Shown here: positions 23,182-32,066 of the stretch, in pieces
Numbering within the stretch: the stretch's first letter is position 1
Layout: the number at the start of each line of letters is the position of its first letter
From: Streptococcus mitis
GTDB taxonomy: Bacteria > Bacillota > Bacilli > Lactobacillales > Streptococcaceae
NCBI GenBank assembly: GCA_018364455.1
Contig: JAGZLW010000018.1
Span: 1 to 40,407 of the forward strand
DNA: 40,407 nt
Direction: 5' to 3'
The notes under the pieces: model-generated
What the model was told of the DNA's origin: nothing
Databases searched by the model: none
The model's input: the letters and a program-made list of their open reading frames with translations, nothing else
Made by a program: the position numbers and the translations under genes

Positions 23182-25662
23182 TCATCTCTTAGATTCAAAT
23201 TCTTTATAAACTTCCTGAAGATAGGCATCAAAAACTTCTTCATCTGAAATGGTATCGGATATAAAGCTTCCGTTGCTGGTTCGTTCTGACAGATTCAAGT
23301 CTTGTAGTCGACTTTCATAGATTGTTCCTTTGTTAGATTGGATAAGCAAAGTTTGATCGTTCCCGTTCACTTCTGTACTAAAGAGGTCACCAACGAAACC
23401 TTGCTCTGCAACTGCACCTGCCAAGAAGACACGATGCGGTTTGTTTTTCAACTCACGCAAGACTTGTAGCCCTCGTTTGGCACGGCTGGTTGCTGGAATT
23501 TCGTCAATAGAAACACGTTTCAAGCTTCCACGTTGAGTCAAAAGGTAGAAGGATGAGGTATTACAGATAAAGGCCGATTGGAGGACATCATCTTCTTTCA
23601 GGTTCATAGCCTTGACACCTGCAGCCTTGGCACCGACAACAGGAACCTCTTCGATATTGAAACGCAGGGCATAACCATTTTGGCTAATCAAGAGAACATC
23701 ATCCAGTTTAATCGGAGCTACTGCTACAATCTGGTCTGTCTCGTCTTTAAGCTTAGCATACTTAACCGACTTAGATTTATAGGTCCGCCATGGAGTGAAC
23801 TCTTTTCGTTCTACGCGTTTAATTTGACCAAGACGAGTTGCAACAAAGTAAGTTGTCGCATCATCAAACTGATCTACTACTTCAACATAAAGGATTTCTT
23901 CGTTAGTTTCAAAGTTGGTAATGGTTTGGCTCAGATGCTCTCCGATATCCTTCCAACGAATATCAGCCAATTCATGGATTGGTCTGTAGATGACATTTCC
24001 AAGACTTGTGAACATCAAGAGATGCTGGGTTGTCTTGGCAGATTGAACAAAGATCAAACGGTCATCATCACGCTTGCCAATTTCTTCCAGCGTTGAAGCC
24101 GCAAAGGAACGTGGACTAGTACGCTTGATGTAACCTGCCTTGGTCACGCTGACATAGGTATCTTCCTCGGCAATCAAACTAGCTGTATCAATCTCGATTG
24201 CTTTTGCTGTGTCTTCTAAGCTACTCAAACGTGGTGTCGCAAATTTCTTCTTGACCTCACGAAGCTCTTTCTTCATGAGATTGTACATAGTCCGCTCATC
24301 ACCGATAATAGCCGCAAGCATGGCAATCTTTTCACGAAGTTCTGCTTCTTCTTCCTGCAAGACAATCACGTCTGTATTGGTCAAACGGTAAAGCTGCAAG
24401 GTAACGATGGCCTCAGCCTGTTCTTCTGTAAAATCATAGCTGACCTTGAGGTTTTCCTTTGCGTCAGCCTTATTCTCAGAAGCACGGATAAGAGCAATGA
24501 CTTCGTCCAAAATCGAAATAACACGAATCAAACCTTCCACAATATGGAGACGTTTTTCAGCCTTTTCCTTGTCAAAGCGGGAACGCGCCAAAATCACTTC
24601 GCGACGGTGAGCGATGTAGCTAGACAGGATTGGAACAATCCCAACCTGGCGAGGTGTGAAATTATCAATCGCCACCATGTTAAAGTTGTAGTTGATTTGC
24701 AGGTCTGTGTATTTGAAAAGATAATTAAGAACAAGCTCTGTATTGGCATCTTTTTTTAGCTCAATAGCGATACGAAGACCGTCACGGTCAGACTCATCAC
24801 GAACCTCAGCAATACCAGCCACCTTGTTATTGACACGAACATCATCGATTTTCTTGACCAGATTAGCCTTATTGATTTCATAAGGAATCTCAGTGATAAC
24901 GATTTGTTCCTTACCACCTTTTAGCTTTTCAATCTCAGTCTTGGAACGAACAACCACACGCCCTTTCCCAGTTTCGTAGGCTTTCTTGATTTCATCACGA
25001 CCCTGAATAATCCCTCCTGTCGGGAAATCTGGTCCAGGCAAGAATTCCATCAGCTTGTACACCTTGGCTGTTGGGTGGTCAATCATGTAAACCGTCGCAT
25101 CAATAACCTCAGCCAAATTATGGGGAGGAATATCTGTGGCATATCCAGCCGAAATCCCAGTCGAACCATTGACTAAAAGGTTGGGGAAGGCTGCTGGTAA
25201 GACAGTTGGCTCTTTCTCTGTATCGTCAAAGTTCCATGCAAAAGGAACGGTCTTTTTATCGATATCCTGAAGAAGGTAGCCTGCAATCTCAGACAAACGA
25301 GCCTCGGTATAACGCATGGCCGCAGGCGGATCTCCGTCCATTGAACCGTTGTTACCGTGCATTTCAACTAGAATCTCACGATTTTTCCAGTCCTGTGACA
25401 TACGAACCATGGCATCATAGATAGAAGAGTCCCCGTGTGGGTGGAAATTCCCCATGATGTTACCGACAGACTTGGCCGACTTACGGTAACTCTTGTCAAA
25501 GGTATTGCCATCCTTATTCATAGAATAAAGAATGCGACGCTGAACCGGCTTCAATCCATCACGAATATCTGGCAAAGCACGGTCTTGAATAATGTACTTG
25601 GAGTAGCGACCAAAGCGCTCTCCCATGATGTCCTCTAGGGACATGTTTTGAATGTTAGACAT
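23182..25662 (-). CDS. parC: Topoisomerase IV subunit A
   Basis: This 826-residue type IIA topoisomerase A subunit decatenates chromosomes with ParE. The catalytic tyrosine is Y118 in AAMRYTEARL. The quinolone-resistance region HPHGDSSIYD has S79 and D83, and K137 is also present, i.e. the susceptible residues. A beta-pinwheel C-terminal domain follows ~500. It is separated from parE by two unrelated genes. The ribosome site is weak (AAAGAGAA). I see no good terminator on its own strand; ilvE, which follows parC in S. pneumoniae, is absent here. Confidence 0.97.
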   Translation of the reverse strand: MSNIQNMSLEDIMGERFGRYSKYIIQDRALPDIRDGLKPVQRRILYSMNKDGNTFDKSYRKSAKSVGNIMGNFHPHGDSSIYDAMVRMSQDWKNREILVEMHGNNGSMDGDPPAAMRYTEARLSEIAGYLLQDIDKKTVPFAWNFDDTEKEPTVLPAAFPNLLVNGSTGISAGYATDIPPHNLAEVIDATVYMIDHPTAKVYKLMEFLPGPDFPTGGIIQGRDEIKKAYETGKGRVVVRSKTEIEKLKGGKEQIVITEIPYEINKANLVKKIDDVRVNNKVAGIAEVRDESDRDGLRIAIELKKDANTELVLNYLFKYTDLQINYNFNMVAIDNFTPRQVGIVPILSSYIAHRREVILARSRFDKEKAEKRLHIVEGLIRVISILDEVIALIRASENKADAKENLKVSYDFTEEQAEAIVTLQLYRLTNTDVIVLQEEEAELREKIAMLAAIIGDERTMYNLMKKELREVKKKFATPRLSSLEDTAKAIEIDTASLIAEEDTYVSVTKAGYIKRTSPRSFAASTLEEIGKRDDDRLIFVQSAKTTQHLLMFTSLGNVIYRPIHELADIRWKDIGEHLSQTITNFETNEEILYVEVVDQFDDATTYFVATRLGQIKRVERKEFTPWRTYKSKSVKYAKLKDETDQIVAVAPIKLDDVLLISQNGYALRFNIEEVPVVGAKAAGVKAMNLKEDDVLQSAFICNTSSFYLLTQRGSLKRVSIDEIPATSRAKRGLQVLRELKNKPHRVFLAGAVAEQGFVGDLFSTEVNGNDQTLLIQSNKGTIYESRLQDLNLSERTSNGSFISDTISDEEVFDAYLQEVYKEFESKR

Positions 25663-25713
25663 AATAATTCTCTTTTTAGTGTTTTATTGTAAAGTAAATC
25701 TATATTTTTAAAT

Positions 25714-26448
25714 TTAACTGTTTCTTTGTAGGTAGTGAGAAAAGAAGAGCAATCCTACTAATCCTAGAATGAACAAAAGATTAATTTTAATAACAAATAA
25801 GCTAAGTAGGGTATTAATTAGGCCGTGAAAAATGGCGCAAAAAAGTACCGACTTAGTCTTTTTGAAAACAGCTGCTAGAAGAATACTGAGATAAATTGCA
25901 AATAGACTGAATAATATAAAAGGCATCCCACTTTGGGAACTTCCAATCACAAACCATAAAGGTACATGCCATATTGCCCAAATACAACCTGTTATCAAAC
26001 CGGAAATCCAAAAGGAGAATCTAGTTTCCAAAATTGGTTGCAAGATGCCTCGCCATCCCAATTCTTCTTCGCCACCATAAACACAGACTGCACTCAAAAA
26101 AACAACAAACAAATTTCTTAGTGGAAAAGCCGTATTAAGCTCCTTAGATGAGAAAGCAATGACACCTGTCTGCACGAAAATTAGTAAAAGAAATAACAAA
26201 ATATGTTTCTTTGAGTCCCCTAAGATAAAAGAGACTATGCTTTTAATGGATTTTTGAGGCAAACAAGAAATGGCTGCAATGGTTGGACCGAAACCTCCTA
26301 GTAAATGGAGAAAAACTCCTAGTGGACTTGTTAGACTTAAGAGGCTCATTTGCGTCAGAAAAGCGAGCAATCCCCAACCAAATCCCCAAGAAATGAGAAA
26401 ACTAATCAGTAAAAATTTTGTTATCTTATTATTTTGTAAATGTTTCAT
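25714..26448 (-). CDS. CPBP family intramembrane metalloprotease (CAAX/Abi type)
   Basis: This 244-residue polytopic protein has the CPBP/Abi (PF02517) motifs: EELGWR (E128, E129, R133), WAIWHVPLWF (H161) and IFHGLINTL (H208, N212). Some members give self-protection against bacteriocins; others process membrane proteins. The ATG at 26448 overlaps the end of the ant-like gene by 20 bases and has GAGGAGA 12 bases upstream; an earlier in-frame TTG lacks a ribosome site. It sits between ant and parC with 51 bases to parC, probably in the same transcript. Confidence 0.85.
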   Translation of the reverse strand: MKHLQNNKITKFLLISFLISWGFGWGLLAFLTQMSLLSLTSPLGVFLHLLGGFGPTIAAISCLPQKSIKSIVSFILGDSKKHILLFLLLIFVQTGVIAFSSKELNTAFPLRNLFVVFLSAVCVYGGEEELGWRGILQPILETRFSFWISGLITGCIWAIWHVPLWFVIGSSQSGMPFILFSLFAIYLSILLAAVFKKTKSVLFCAIFHGLINTLLSLFVIKINLLFILGLVGLLFFSHYLQRNS

Positions 26449-27262
26449 TTGTTTCGAGTCTCTCCTCAGCATACTCAATCATCTTCTCAGCCACTTCTTT
26501 ATCGTAATCAAAGCCCAGCTTTTGAGCAAGTCTTTGAGCTTCTCTATGGAAAAGTTGCATCGTAGCCAATAAAGACTGAGTGATTTTATCTATACTTGAA
26601 AAATCAAGCAGATTCGAGAATTCCTTTTCTTTCTCAGCAGGTAAATAGTTAAAGAGATACTTGTAGTTCTTGCCGATATCGACTTTCCCCCTATCACTTG
26701 CGACCTGCCAAGCTAAGACCTTCAACAACTCTTGCTGACAAATGCCGTAGAGATGGTCAGTCGCGTAGATGAGCTGATTCCGACAAATCCCTTTAACCAC
26801 GTAAGATGATACCCACCAAAATTCATTGCGGGAATTTTTAAAATCTGTCTCACTAGCTGGATGTATCCAGAAACGCTTTGGACTGGGAGAATATGACTCA
26901 AACAAACCATTAGGATCTTCTAAAACGGTGAATCCTGCCTCACTATCCACCCACTCTTGAATGCGGTCTTTGGGGCAGAGGGTCAAATCAATCCGATTGC
27001 CATCTTCAAAAAGCATGAGATATAGGCGACGGTTACCAAGGGTGACTTCTTGCTCAATAATGCGCTTCCCAAACTGGTCTAGCCAATATAAATCTGTAAT
27101 CAGCTCGTCCAGATTCTCTACAACATAGACTACATCATAATCTTGAAACTCGTCTTTTGAAGTCTTTTGGTTTGTCCGTGAACCAGACATAGCGACAGCT
27201 TTGACTTGTAAAGTTTTGGCAGTCTGTAAAATCAGATCTAGCATTTCTGTTTCAGCTCTCAT
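26429..27262 (-). CDS. ant: Aminoglycoside 6-adenylyltransferase-like nucleotidyltransferase
   Basis: This 277-residue protein resembles ANT(6)/AadK: MRAETEMLDLI at the start, SGSRTN (26-31), DYDVVY with D41 and D43, NRIDLTL with D92 as the third carboxylate, and FWWVSSYVVKG downstream. The metal-binding set is complete, so an intact nucleotidyltransferase is expected; streptomycin adenylylation is an inference. A start four codons upstream (27274) is possible; M at 27262 aligns with the AadK start, and neither has a strong ribosome site. I recall a gene called ant between parE and parC in S. mitis and S. oralis, used as a marker of transfer into pneumococci. Confidence 0.85.
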   Translation of the reverse strand: MRAETEMLDLILQTAKTLQVKAVAMSGSRTNQKTSKDEFQDYDVVYVVENLDELITDLYWLDQFGKRIIEQEVTLGNRRLYLMLFEDGNRIDLTLCPKDRIQEWVDSEAGFTVLEDPNGLFESYSPSPKRFWIHPASETDFKNSRNEFWWVSSYVVKGICRNQLIYATDHLYGICQQELLKVLAWQVASDRGKVDIGKNYKYLFNYLPAEKEKEFSNLLDFSSIDKITQSLLATMQLFHREAQRLAQKLGFDYDKEVAEKMIEYAEERLETNETFTK

Positions 27263-27289
27263 GTTGATACCCATTCATTAAAAAGTGAC

Positions 27290-29233
27290 TTAAAACACTG
27301 TCGCTTCTTCCAGCGTAAACTTGACATTGTCCTCAATCCACTTACGGCGTGGTTCGACCTTATCTCCCATGAGGACATTGACGCGGCGTTCGGCGCGAGC
27401 CAGGTCTTCAATGGTGACACGGATGAGGGTACGCGTTTCTGGATTCATGGTTGTTTCCCAGAGCTGGTCCGCATTCATCTCACCAAGACCTTTGTAGCGT
27501 TGGAGGGTAGCACCTTTACCGAACTGCTTGCGGAGTTCTTCTAGCTCTCCGTCCGTCCAAGCATAGGCCACTTCTTCTTTCTTGCCTTTTCCTTTTGACA
27601 TCTTGTAAAGAGGCGGAAGGGCGATATAGACATGACCTGCCTCGACTAGAGGACGCATGTAACGGTAGAAAAATGTCAAGAGCAAGGTCTGGATATGGGC
27701 ACCATCCGTATCCGCATCGGTCATGATAATGATCTTGTCATAGTTGGCATCTTCAATAGAGAAGTCCGCTCCAACACCTGCACCGATGGTATAAATCATC
27801 GTATTGATTTCTTCATTTTTGAGGATATCCGCCATCTTGGCTTTGGCTGTATTGATAACCTTACCTCGAAGGGGCAAGATAGCCTGGAACTTACGGTCAC
27901 GGCCTTGCTTGGCAGAGCCACCGGCAGAGTCCCCCTCGACTAGATAGAGTTCATTCTTAGCAGGATTCTTAGATTGGGCTGGGGTCAATTTACCAGACAG
28001 CAAGCCCTTATCTTTTTTATTTTTCTTCCCATTTCGGCTCTCATCACGCGCCTTACGTGCCGCTTCACGAGCGTCACGGGCCTTGATAGCCTTGCGGATG
28101 AGGTTAGAAGCCAACTCACCATTTTCCATAAGGAAGAAGGTCAACTTATCCGCCACAATGCCATCCACAACTGGGCGAGCTAGTGGACTTCCTAGTTTGT
28201 CCTTGGTCTGTCCTTCAAACTGGAGGTGTTCTTCAGGAACCAAGATAGAAAGAACAGCCGCTAGTCCCTCACGATAGTCTGAACCTTCAAGGTTTTTATC
28301 TTTTTCCTTGAGAAGACCTGTCTTACGCGCATAGTCGTTCATAACCTTGGTAATGGCAGACTTGAGTCCTGTCTCGTGCGTTCCACCGTCCTTGGTACGA
28401 ACGTTATTAACAAAGGACAAAATATTATCTGAAAATCCATCATTGTACTGAAGCGCTACTTCCACCTGGAAACCATTATCTTCCCCCTCAAAGTACAGAA
28501 CCGGTGTCAAGGTTTCCTTGTCTTCGTTTAGATAAGAAACAAAGTCCTGCACCCCGTTCTCATAATGAAACTCAATCGCTTCATCTGTTCGCTTATCTGT
28601 CAAAGACAAGGTCACATTTTTTAAGAGAAAAGCTGATTCATTGAGCCGCTCTGAAATGGTATTGTACTTGAAGTCTGTCGTAGAAAAGATAGTCGAATCA
28701 GGCATAAAAGTAACCTTGGTACCTGTTTTAGACTTGGGCGCTGTACCGATTTTCTTTAAGGTCGTGACAGGTTTTCCACCATTTTCAAAACGTTGCTTGT
28801 AAACTGCGCCATCACGGGTAATTTCAACCTCCAGCCAACTAGATAGGGCATTAACAACGGAAGAACCCACCCCGTGAAGTCCACCTGATGTTTTGTAGCC
28901 ACCTTGACCAAATTTTCCTCCGGCATGAAGGATGGTAAAGATAACCTCAACAGTTGGAATTCCCATAGCATGCATACCCGTCGGCATCCCACGACCATGG
29001 TCTTGAACCGTTAAACTGCCATCTTTATTGATGGTGACATCAATACGGTCACCAAATCCAGACAAGGCCTCATCGACTGCATTGTCGACAATTTCCCAGA
29101 CTAGGTGGTGGAGACCAGCTCCATCGGTCGATCCGATATACATCCCTGGACGTTTTCGGACCGCATCCAACCCTTCTAGCACCTGAATGGCATCATCATT
29201 ATAATTGTTAATATTGATTTCCTTTTTTGACAC
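27290..29233 (-). CDS. parE: Topoisomerase IV subunit B
   Basis: This 647-residue GHKL ATPase subunit has EIVDNAVDEALSG (~47-59), the GGLHGVGSSVVNALS glycine loop (~117-131) and the Toprim region with EGDSAGGSAKQGRDR (~433-447) and TDADTDGAHI. The quinolone-linked positions D435, E474 and I460 have the residues I recall as wild type. The start is GTG (29233-29231) behind AGGAGG. It heads a four-gene minus-strand set: parE, ant, CPBP, parC. The promoter is divergent from plsY. Confidence 0.97.
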   Translation of the reverse strand: MSKKEININNYNDDAIQVLEGLDAVRKRPGMYIGSTDGAGLHHLVWEIVDNAVDEALSGFGDRIDVTINKDGSLTVQDHGRGMPTGMHAMGIPTVEVIFTILHAGGKFGQGGYKTSGGLHGVGSSVVNALSSWLEVEITRDGAVYKQRFENGGKPVTTLKKIGTAPKSKTGTKVTFMPDSTIFSTTDFKYNTISERLNESAFLLKNVTLSLTDKRTDEAIEFHYENGVQDFVSYLNEDKETLTPVLYFEGEDNGFQVEVALQYNDGFSDNILSFVNNVRTKDGGTHETGLKSAITKVMNDYARKTGLLKEKDKNLEGSDYREGLAAVLSILVPEEHLQFEGQTKDKLGSPLARPVVDGIVADKLTFFLMENGELASNLIRKAIKARDAREAARKARDESRNGKKNKKDKGLLSGKLTPAQSKNPAKNELYLVEGDSAGGSAKQGRDRKFQAILPLRGKVINTAKAKMADILKNEEINTMIYTIGAGVGADFSIEDANYDKIIIMTDADTDGAHIQTLLLTFFYRYMRPLVEAGHVYIALPPLYKMSKGKGKKEEVAYAWTDGELEELRKQFGKGATLQRYKGLGEMNADQLWETTMNPETRTLIRVTIEDLARAERRVNVLMGDKVEPRRKWIEDNVKFTLEEATVF

Positions 29234-29262
29234 AAGGAACCTCCTATTCGTTCATCTTTACT

Positions 29263-29291
29263 ATTCTACAGGTTTTCTAAGGATTTTGCAA
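29263..29291 (-). promoter_or_regulatory. parE: Promoter of parE
   Basis: Minus-strand TTGCAA (29286-29291), 17-base spacer, TAGAAT (29263-29268), about 30 bases before the GTG start. Confidence 0.7.
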
Positions 29292-29353
29292 AATTTTTCT
29301 TTCTCCGGTGTGACAATTTCAGAAGAGATTCTCTGCCTTTCTTTTCCATTTCA

Positions 29354-29362
29354 TGATATAAT
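29354..29362 (+). promoter_or_regulatory. plsY: Extended -10 of plsY, six bases before ATG
   Basis: TGATATAAT occupies 29354-29362 and the plsY ATG begins at 29369. With normal -10/+1 spacing the first transcribed base would be the A of ATG. Confidence 0.6.
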
Positions 29363-29368
29363 AGGAGT

Positions 29369-30010
29369 ATGATTACAATAGTTTTATTAATCCTAGCCTA
29401 TCTGCTGGGTTCGATTCCGTCTGGTCTCTGGATTGGACAAGTATTCTTTCAAATCAATCTGCGAGAGCATGGTTCTGGTAACACTGGAACGACCAATACC
29501 TTCCGCATTTTAGGTAAGAAAGCTGGTATGGCAACCTTTGTGATTGACTTTTTCAAAGGAACACTAGCAACGCTTCTTCCGATTATGTTTCATCTGCAAG
29601 GCGTTTCTCCTCTCATCTTTGGACTTTTGGCTGTTATTGGCCATACCTTCCCTATCTTTGCAGGATTTAAGGGTGGTAAGGCTGTCGCAACCAGTGCTGG
29701 AGTGATTTTCGGATTTGCACCTGTCTTCTGTCTCTACCTTGCGGTTGTTTTCTTTGGAACCCTCTATCTTGGTAGTATGATTTCACTATCTAGTATCACA
29801 GCATCTATCGCAGCTGTTATCGGGGTTCTACTCTTTCCACTTTTTGGTTTTATATTGAGCAACTATGACCCTCTCTTCATCGCTATTATCCTAGCTCTTG
29901 CTAGTTTAATCATCATTCGACATAAGGACAATATCACACGTATCAAAAATAAAACTGAAAATTTGGTCCCTTGGGGATTGAACTTAACCCACCAACATCC
30001 TAAAAAATAA
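29369..30010 (+). CDS. plsY: Acyl-phosphate:glycerol-3-phosphate acyltransferase PlsY
   Basis: This 213-residue membrane enzyme makes lysophosphatidic acid from acyl phosphate, the first acylation in phospholipid synthesis. Family motifs are visible: LLGSIPSGLWIG (~12-23), LREHGSGNTGTTNTFRILG (~32-50) and GHTFPIFAGFKGGKAVAT (~90-107). Five to seven membrane segments are apparent. It is divergent from parE, as in pneumococci. AGGAG lies only one base from the ATG and the -10 box ends six bases before it, so the message may be leaderless. Confidence 0.95.
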   Translation: MITIVLLILAYLLGSIPSGLWIGQVFFQINLREHGSGNTGTTNTFRILGKKAGMATFVIDFFKGTLATLLPIMFHLQGVSPLIFGLLAVIGHTFPIFAGFKGGKAVATSAGVIFGFAPVFCLYLAVVFFGTLYLGSMISLSSITASIAAVIGVLLFPLFGFILSNYDPLFIAIILALASLIIIRHKDNITRIKNKTENLVPWGLNLTHQHPKK

Positions 30011-30042
30011 AACGCCAGTTTTGAACAAAACTGACGTTTTTT
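30009..30042. terminator. Bidirectional terminator between plsY and the nucleoside permease gene
   Basis: AAAACGCCAGTTTT (30009-30022) and AAAACTGACGTTTT (30027-30040) form a 14-bp stem with one imperfect pair; T runs lie on both strands. Confidence 0.85.
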
Positions 30043-30048
30043 GTATGC

Positions 30049-31005
30049 TTATTTTGATTTGATATAGTTGATCCCATCTGCTTTTGGTGCAACTGCTTTT
30101 CCAAAGAATGCTGCTAACACAAGAATTGTTAAAACATAAGGTGCGATTTGAAGGTAAACCGCAGGCACTCCTTGTAGGAATGGTAATTGAGAACCGATAA
30201 CAGCCAAACTTTGTGAAAGCCCAAAGAAGAGACTAGATAGCATGGCTCCGATTGGATTCCATTTTCCGAAGATCATCGCAGCAAGAGCGATAAATCCAGG
30301 TCCAACAATAGTTGTCACTGAGAAGTTAACTGAGATGGATTGAGCATAAATCGCTCCGCCAATTCCACCTAGGAAACCTGAAATAATAACCCCTAAATAT
30401 CTCATCTTGTAGACATTGATTCCCAAAGTGTCCGCTGCTTGTGGGTGTTCACCGACAGAGCGGAGGCGAAGACCAAATCGAGTCTTGAAGAGGATAAACC
30501 AAGCAAGGAATGAGAAGGCAATCGCTAGATAACCAAGTAGACTAGTTGACTTGAAGAAGATATCACCGATAACTGGGATATTTGCCAAGACTGGGAAATC
30601 AAAGCGTCCAAAAGTCTGACTTAGGTTATCGGTTTGTCCTTTGTTATAAAGGACTTTCACTAAGAAAACAGCCAAGGCAGGGGCCATCAAGTTCAATACC
30701 GTACCGCTGACAACATGGTCTGCACGGAAATGAACCGTCGCTGCTGCGTGGATGATAGAGAAGAGACCACCAACCAATCCTGCTACAAGCAAGGATAGCC
30801 ATGGAGTTGCTGCTCCAAATTGTTCTGCAAATTCAAGGTTAAAGACAACTCCAGAAAAGGCACCCATAACCATAATTCCTTCAAGACCGACGTTGACCAC
30901 ACCACCACGTTCAGAGAAAACACCACCGATACTTGTAAAGATGAGCGGTGCTGAGTAAATCAGCATAGAAGACACCAAGAGGGTGAGCAAGGTTGTAATA
31001 GACAT
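30049..31005 (-). CDS. Nucleoside ABC transporter permease (second)
   Basis: This 318-residue polytopic permease of the BPD_transp_2 family (YufQ/NupC type) has the early TSIGGVFSERGGVVNVGLEG motif and the coupling-region sequence RSVGEHPQAADTLGINVYKM (~180-200). It pairs with the permease at 31008-32066 to import nucleosides delivered by the PnrA lipoprotein. AAAGGAGG lies nine bases before the ATG, two bases after the preceding gene. It is the last gene of the nucleoside operon. Confidence 0.92.
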   Translation of the reverse strand: MSITTLLTLLVSSMLIYSAPLIFTSIGGVFSERGGVVNVGLEGIMVMGAFSGVVFNLEFAEQFGAATPWLSLLVAGLVGGLFSIIHAAATVHFRADHVVSGTVLNLMAPALAVFLVKVLYNKGQTDNLSQTFGRFDFPVLANIPVIGDIFFKSTSLLGYLAIAFSFLAWFILFKTRFGLRLRSVGEHPQAADTLGINVYKMRYLGVIISGFLGGIGGAIYAQSISVNFSVTTIVGPGFIALAAMIFGKWNPIGAMLSSLFFGLSQSLAVIGSQLPFLQGVPAVYLQIAPYVLTILVLAAFFGKAVAPKADGINYIKSK

Positions 31006-31007
31006 CT

Positions 31008-32066
31008 TTACTTACCTCCTTTAACTTGTTTTTTCGATTTGACAAAGCGTTCGATAAGATAATGAACACTGACAAAGAAGATAATAGACGCTGTTACAAT
31101 GCTGACAAGCTCAGACGGTACCTGCGCCGCATTCATACCAGGGGCTCCAACTTGGAGAACACCAAATAGGAAGGCTGCAAAGAGAATACCAATTGGTGAG
31201 TTTGCTGCAAGTAGACTAACTGCCATCCCGTTAAACCCGACAGCTAATGATGCCCCTTGAACATAGACGTTCTGGAAGGTTCCAAGTCCTTCAACAGCTC
31301 CACCAAGACCTGCCAAGGCACCTGAAATAATCATAGATAGGATAATAGTCCGTTTGGCAGAAATACCAGCATATTCTGAAGCATGTGGATTAAGACCAAC
31401 TGCACGGATTTCAAAACCAAGAGTTGTTTTCTTGAGCATGAACCAAATAACTGCAACGGCAATGAGAGCAAAGAAAATACCAATATTCATCCGTGAGTTA
31501 CCAGTCAACTCAGCCAACCAAGGTGTCTGGTAGGTTGCATTAGCCCCAACACGAATGGTCGAATCTGTACTTTGCATGAAGTCTTTAGGGAAAGCATGGA
31601 TAAAGGCATTTCCTACATACAAGACAATGTAGTTCATCATGATGGTTACGATAACCTCTGATGTCCCTAGATAGGCTCTCAGAATACCTGGAATCGCACC
31701 GACAATTCCTCCCGCAATCAAGGCAATCACGATGGTTGCTAGAATCATCAAGGGACGTGGCATATCTGGATGCGACAAGGCAAACCAACCACTGAGAATC
31801 CAACCTGCTAAAGCCTGACCAGGAAGCCCGACGTTAAAGAAACCTGCACGACTGGCAACGGCAAAACCAAGAGCAATCAAGATTAGAGGCCCCATAGCAC
31901 GGAAGATTTCCCCAATCCCACGTAAGCTACCAAAGGCTGTATAGAACAATTCTTCATAGCCCCAAATAGCATCATAACCGAAAATCCACATGACAATGGC
32001 TCCGAGTAAAATTCCTAGAAATACAGAAATCAAGGGAACCGAAATTTGTTGTAATTTTTTAGACAT
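31008..32066 (-). CDS. Nucleoside ABC transporter permease (first)
   Basis: This 352-residue BPD_transp_2 permease (YufP/NupB type) begins MSKKLQQISVPLISVFLG, with FFNVGLPGQALAGWI and the coupling motif RAVGLNPHASEYAGISAKR (~220-240). The ATG at 32066 overlaps the end of the ATPase gene by eight bases and has AAGGAG eight bases upstream; the longer frame beginning at 32093 would contain that ribosome site. It forms the membrane channel with the neighbouring permease. Confidence 0.92.
   Translation of the reverse strand: MSKKLQQISVPLISVFLGILLGAIVMWIFGYDAIWGYEELFYTAFGSLRGIGEIFRAMGPLILIALGFAVASRAGFFNVGLPGQALAGWILSGWFALSHPDMPRPLMILATIVIALIAGGIVGAIPGILRAYLGTSEVIVTIMMNYIVLYVGNAFIHAFPKDFMQSTDSTIRVGANATYQTPWLAELTGNSRMNIGIFFALIAVAVIWFMLKKTTLGFEIRAVGLNPHASEYAGISAKRTIILSMIISGALAGLGGAVEGLGTFQNVYVQGASLAVGFNGMAVSLLAANSPIGILFAAFLFGVLQVGAPGMNAAQVPSELVSIVTASIIFFVSVHYLIERFVKSKKQVKGGK

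Noticed and set aside
23578..24096. 172-codon open frame on the plus strand opposite parC
   Set aside because: It lies wholly antisense to conserved parC codons, lacks a ribosome site and has no recognisable domain.
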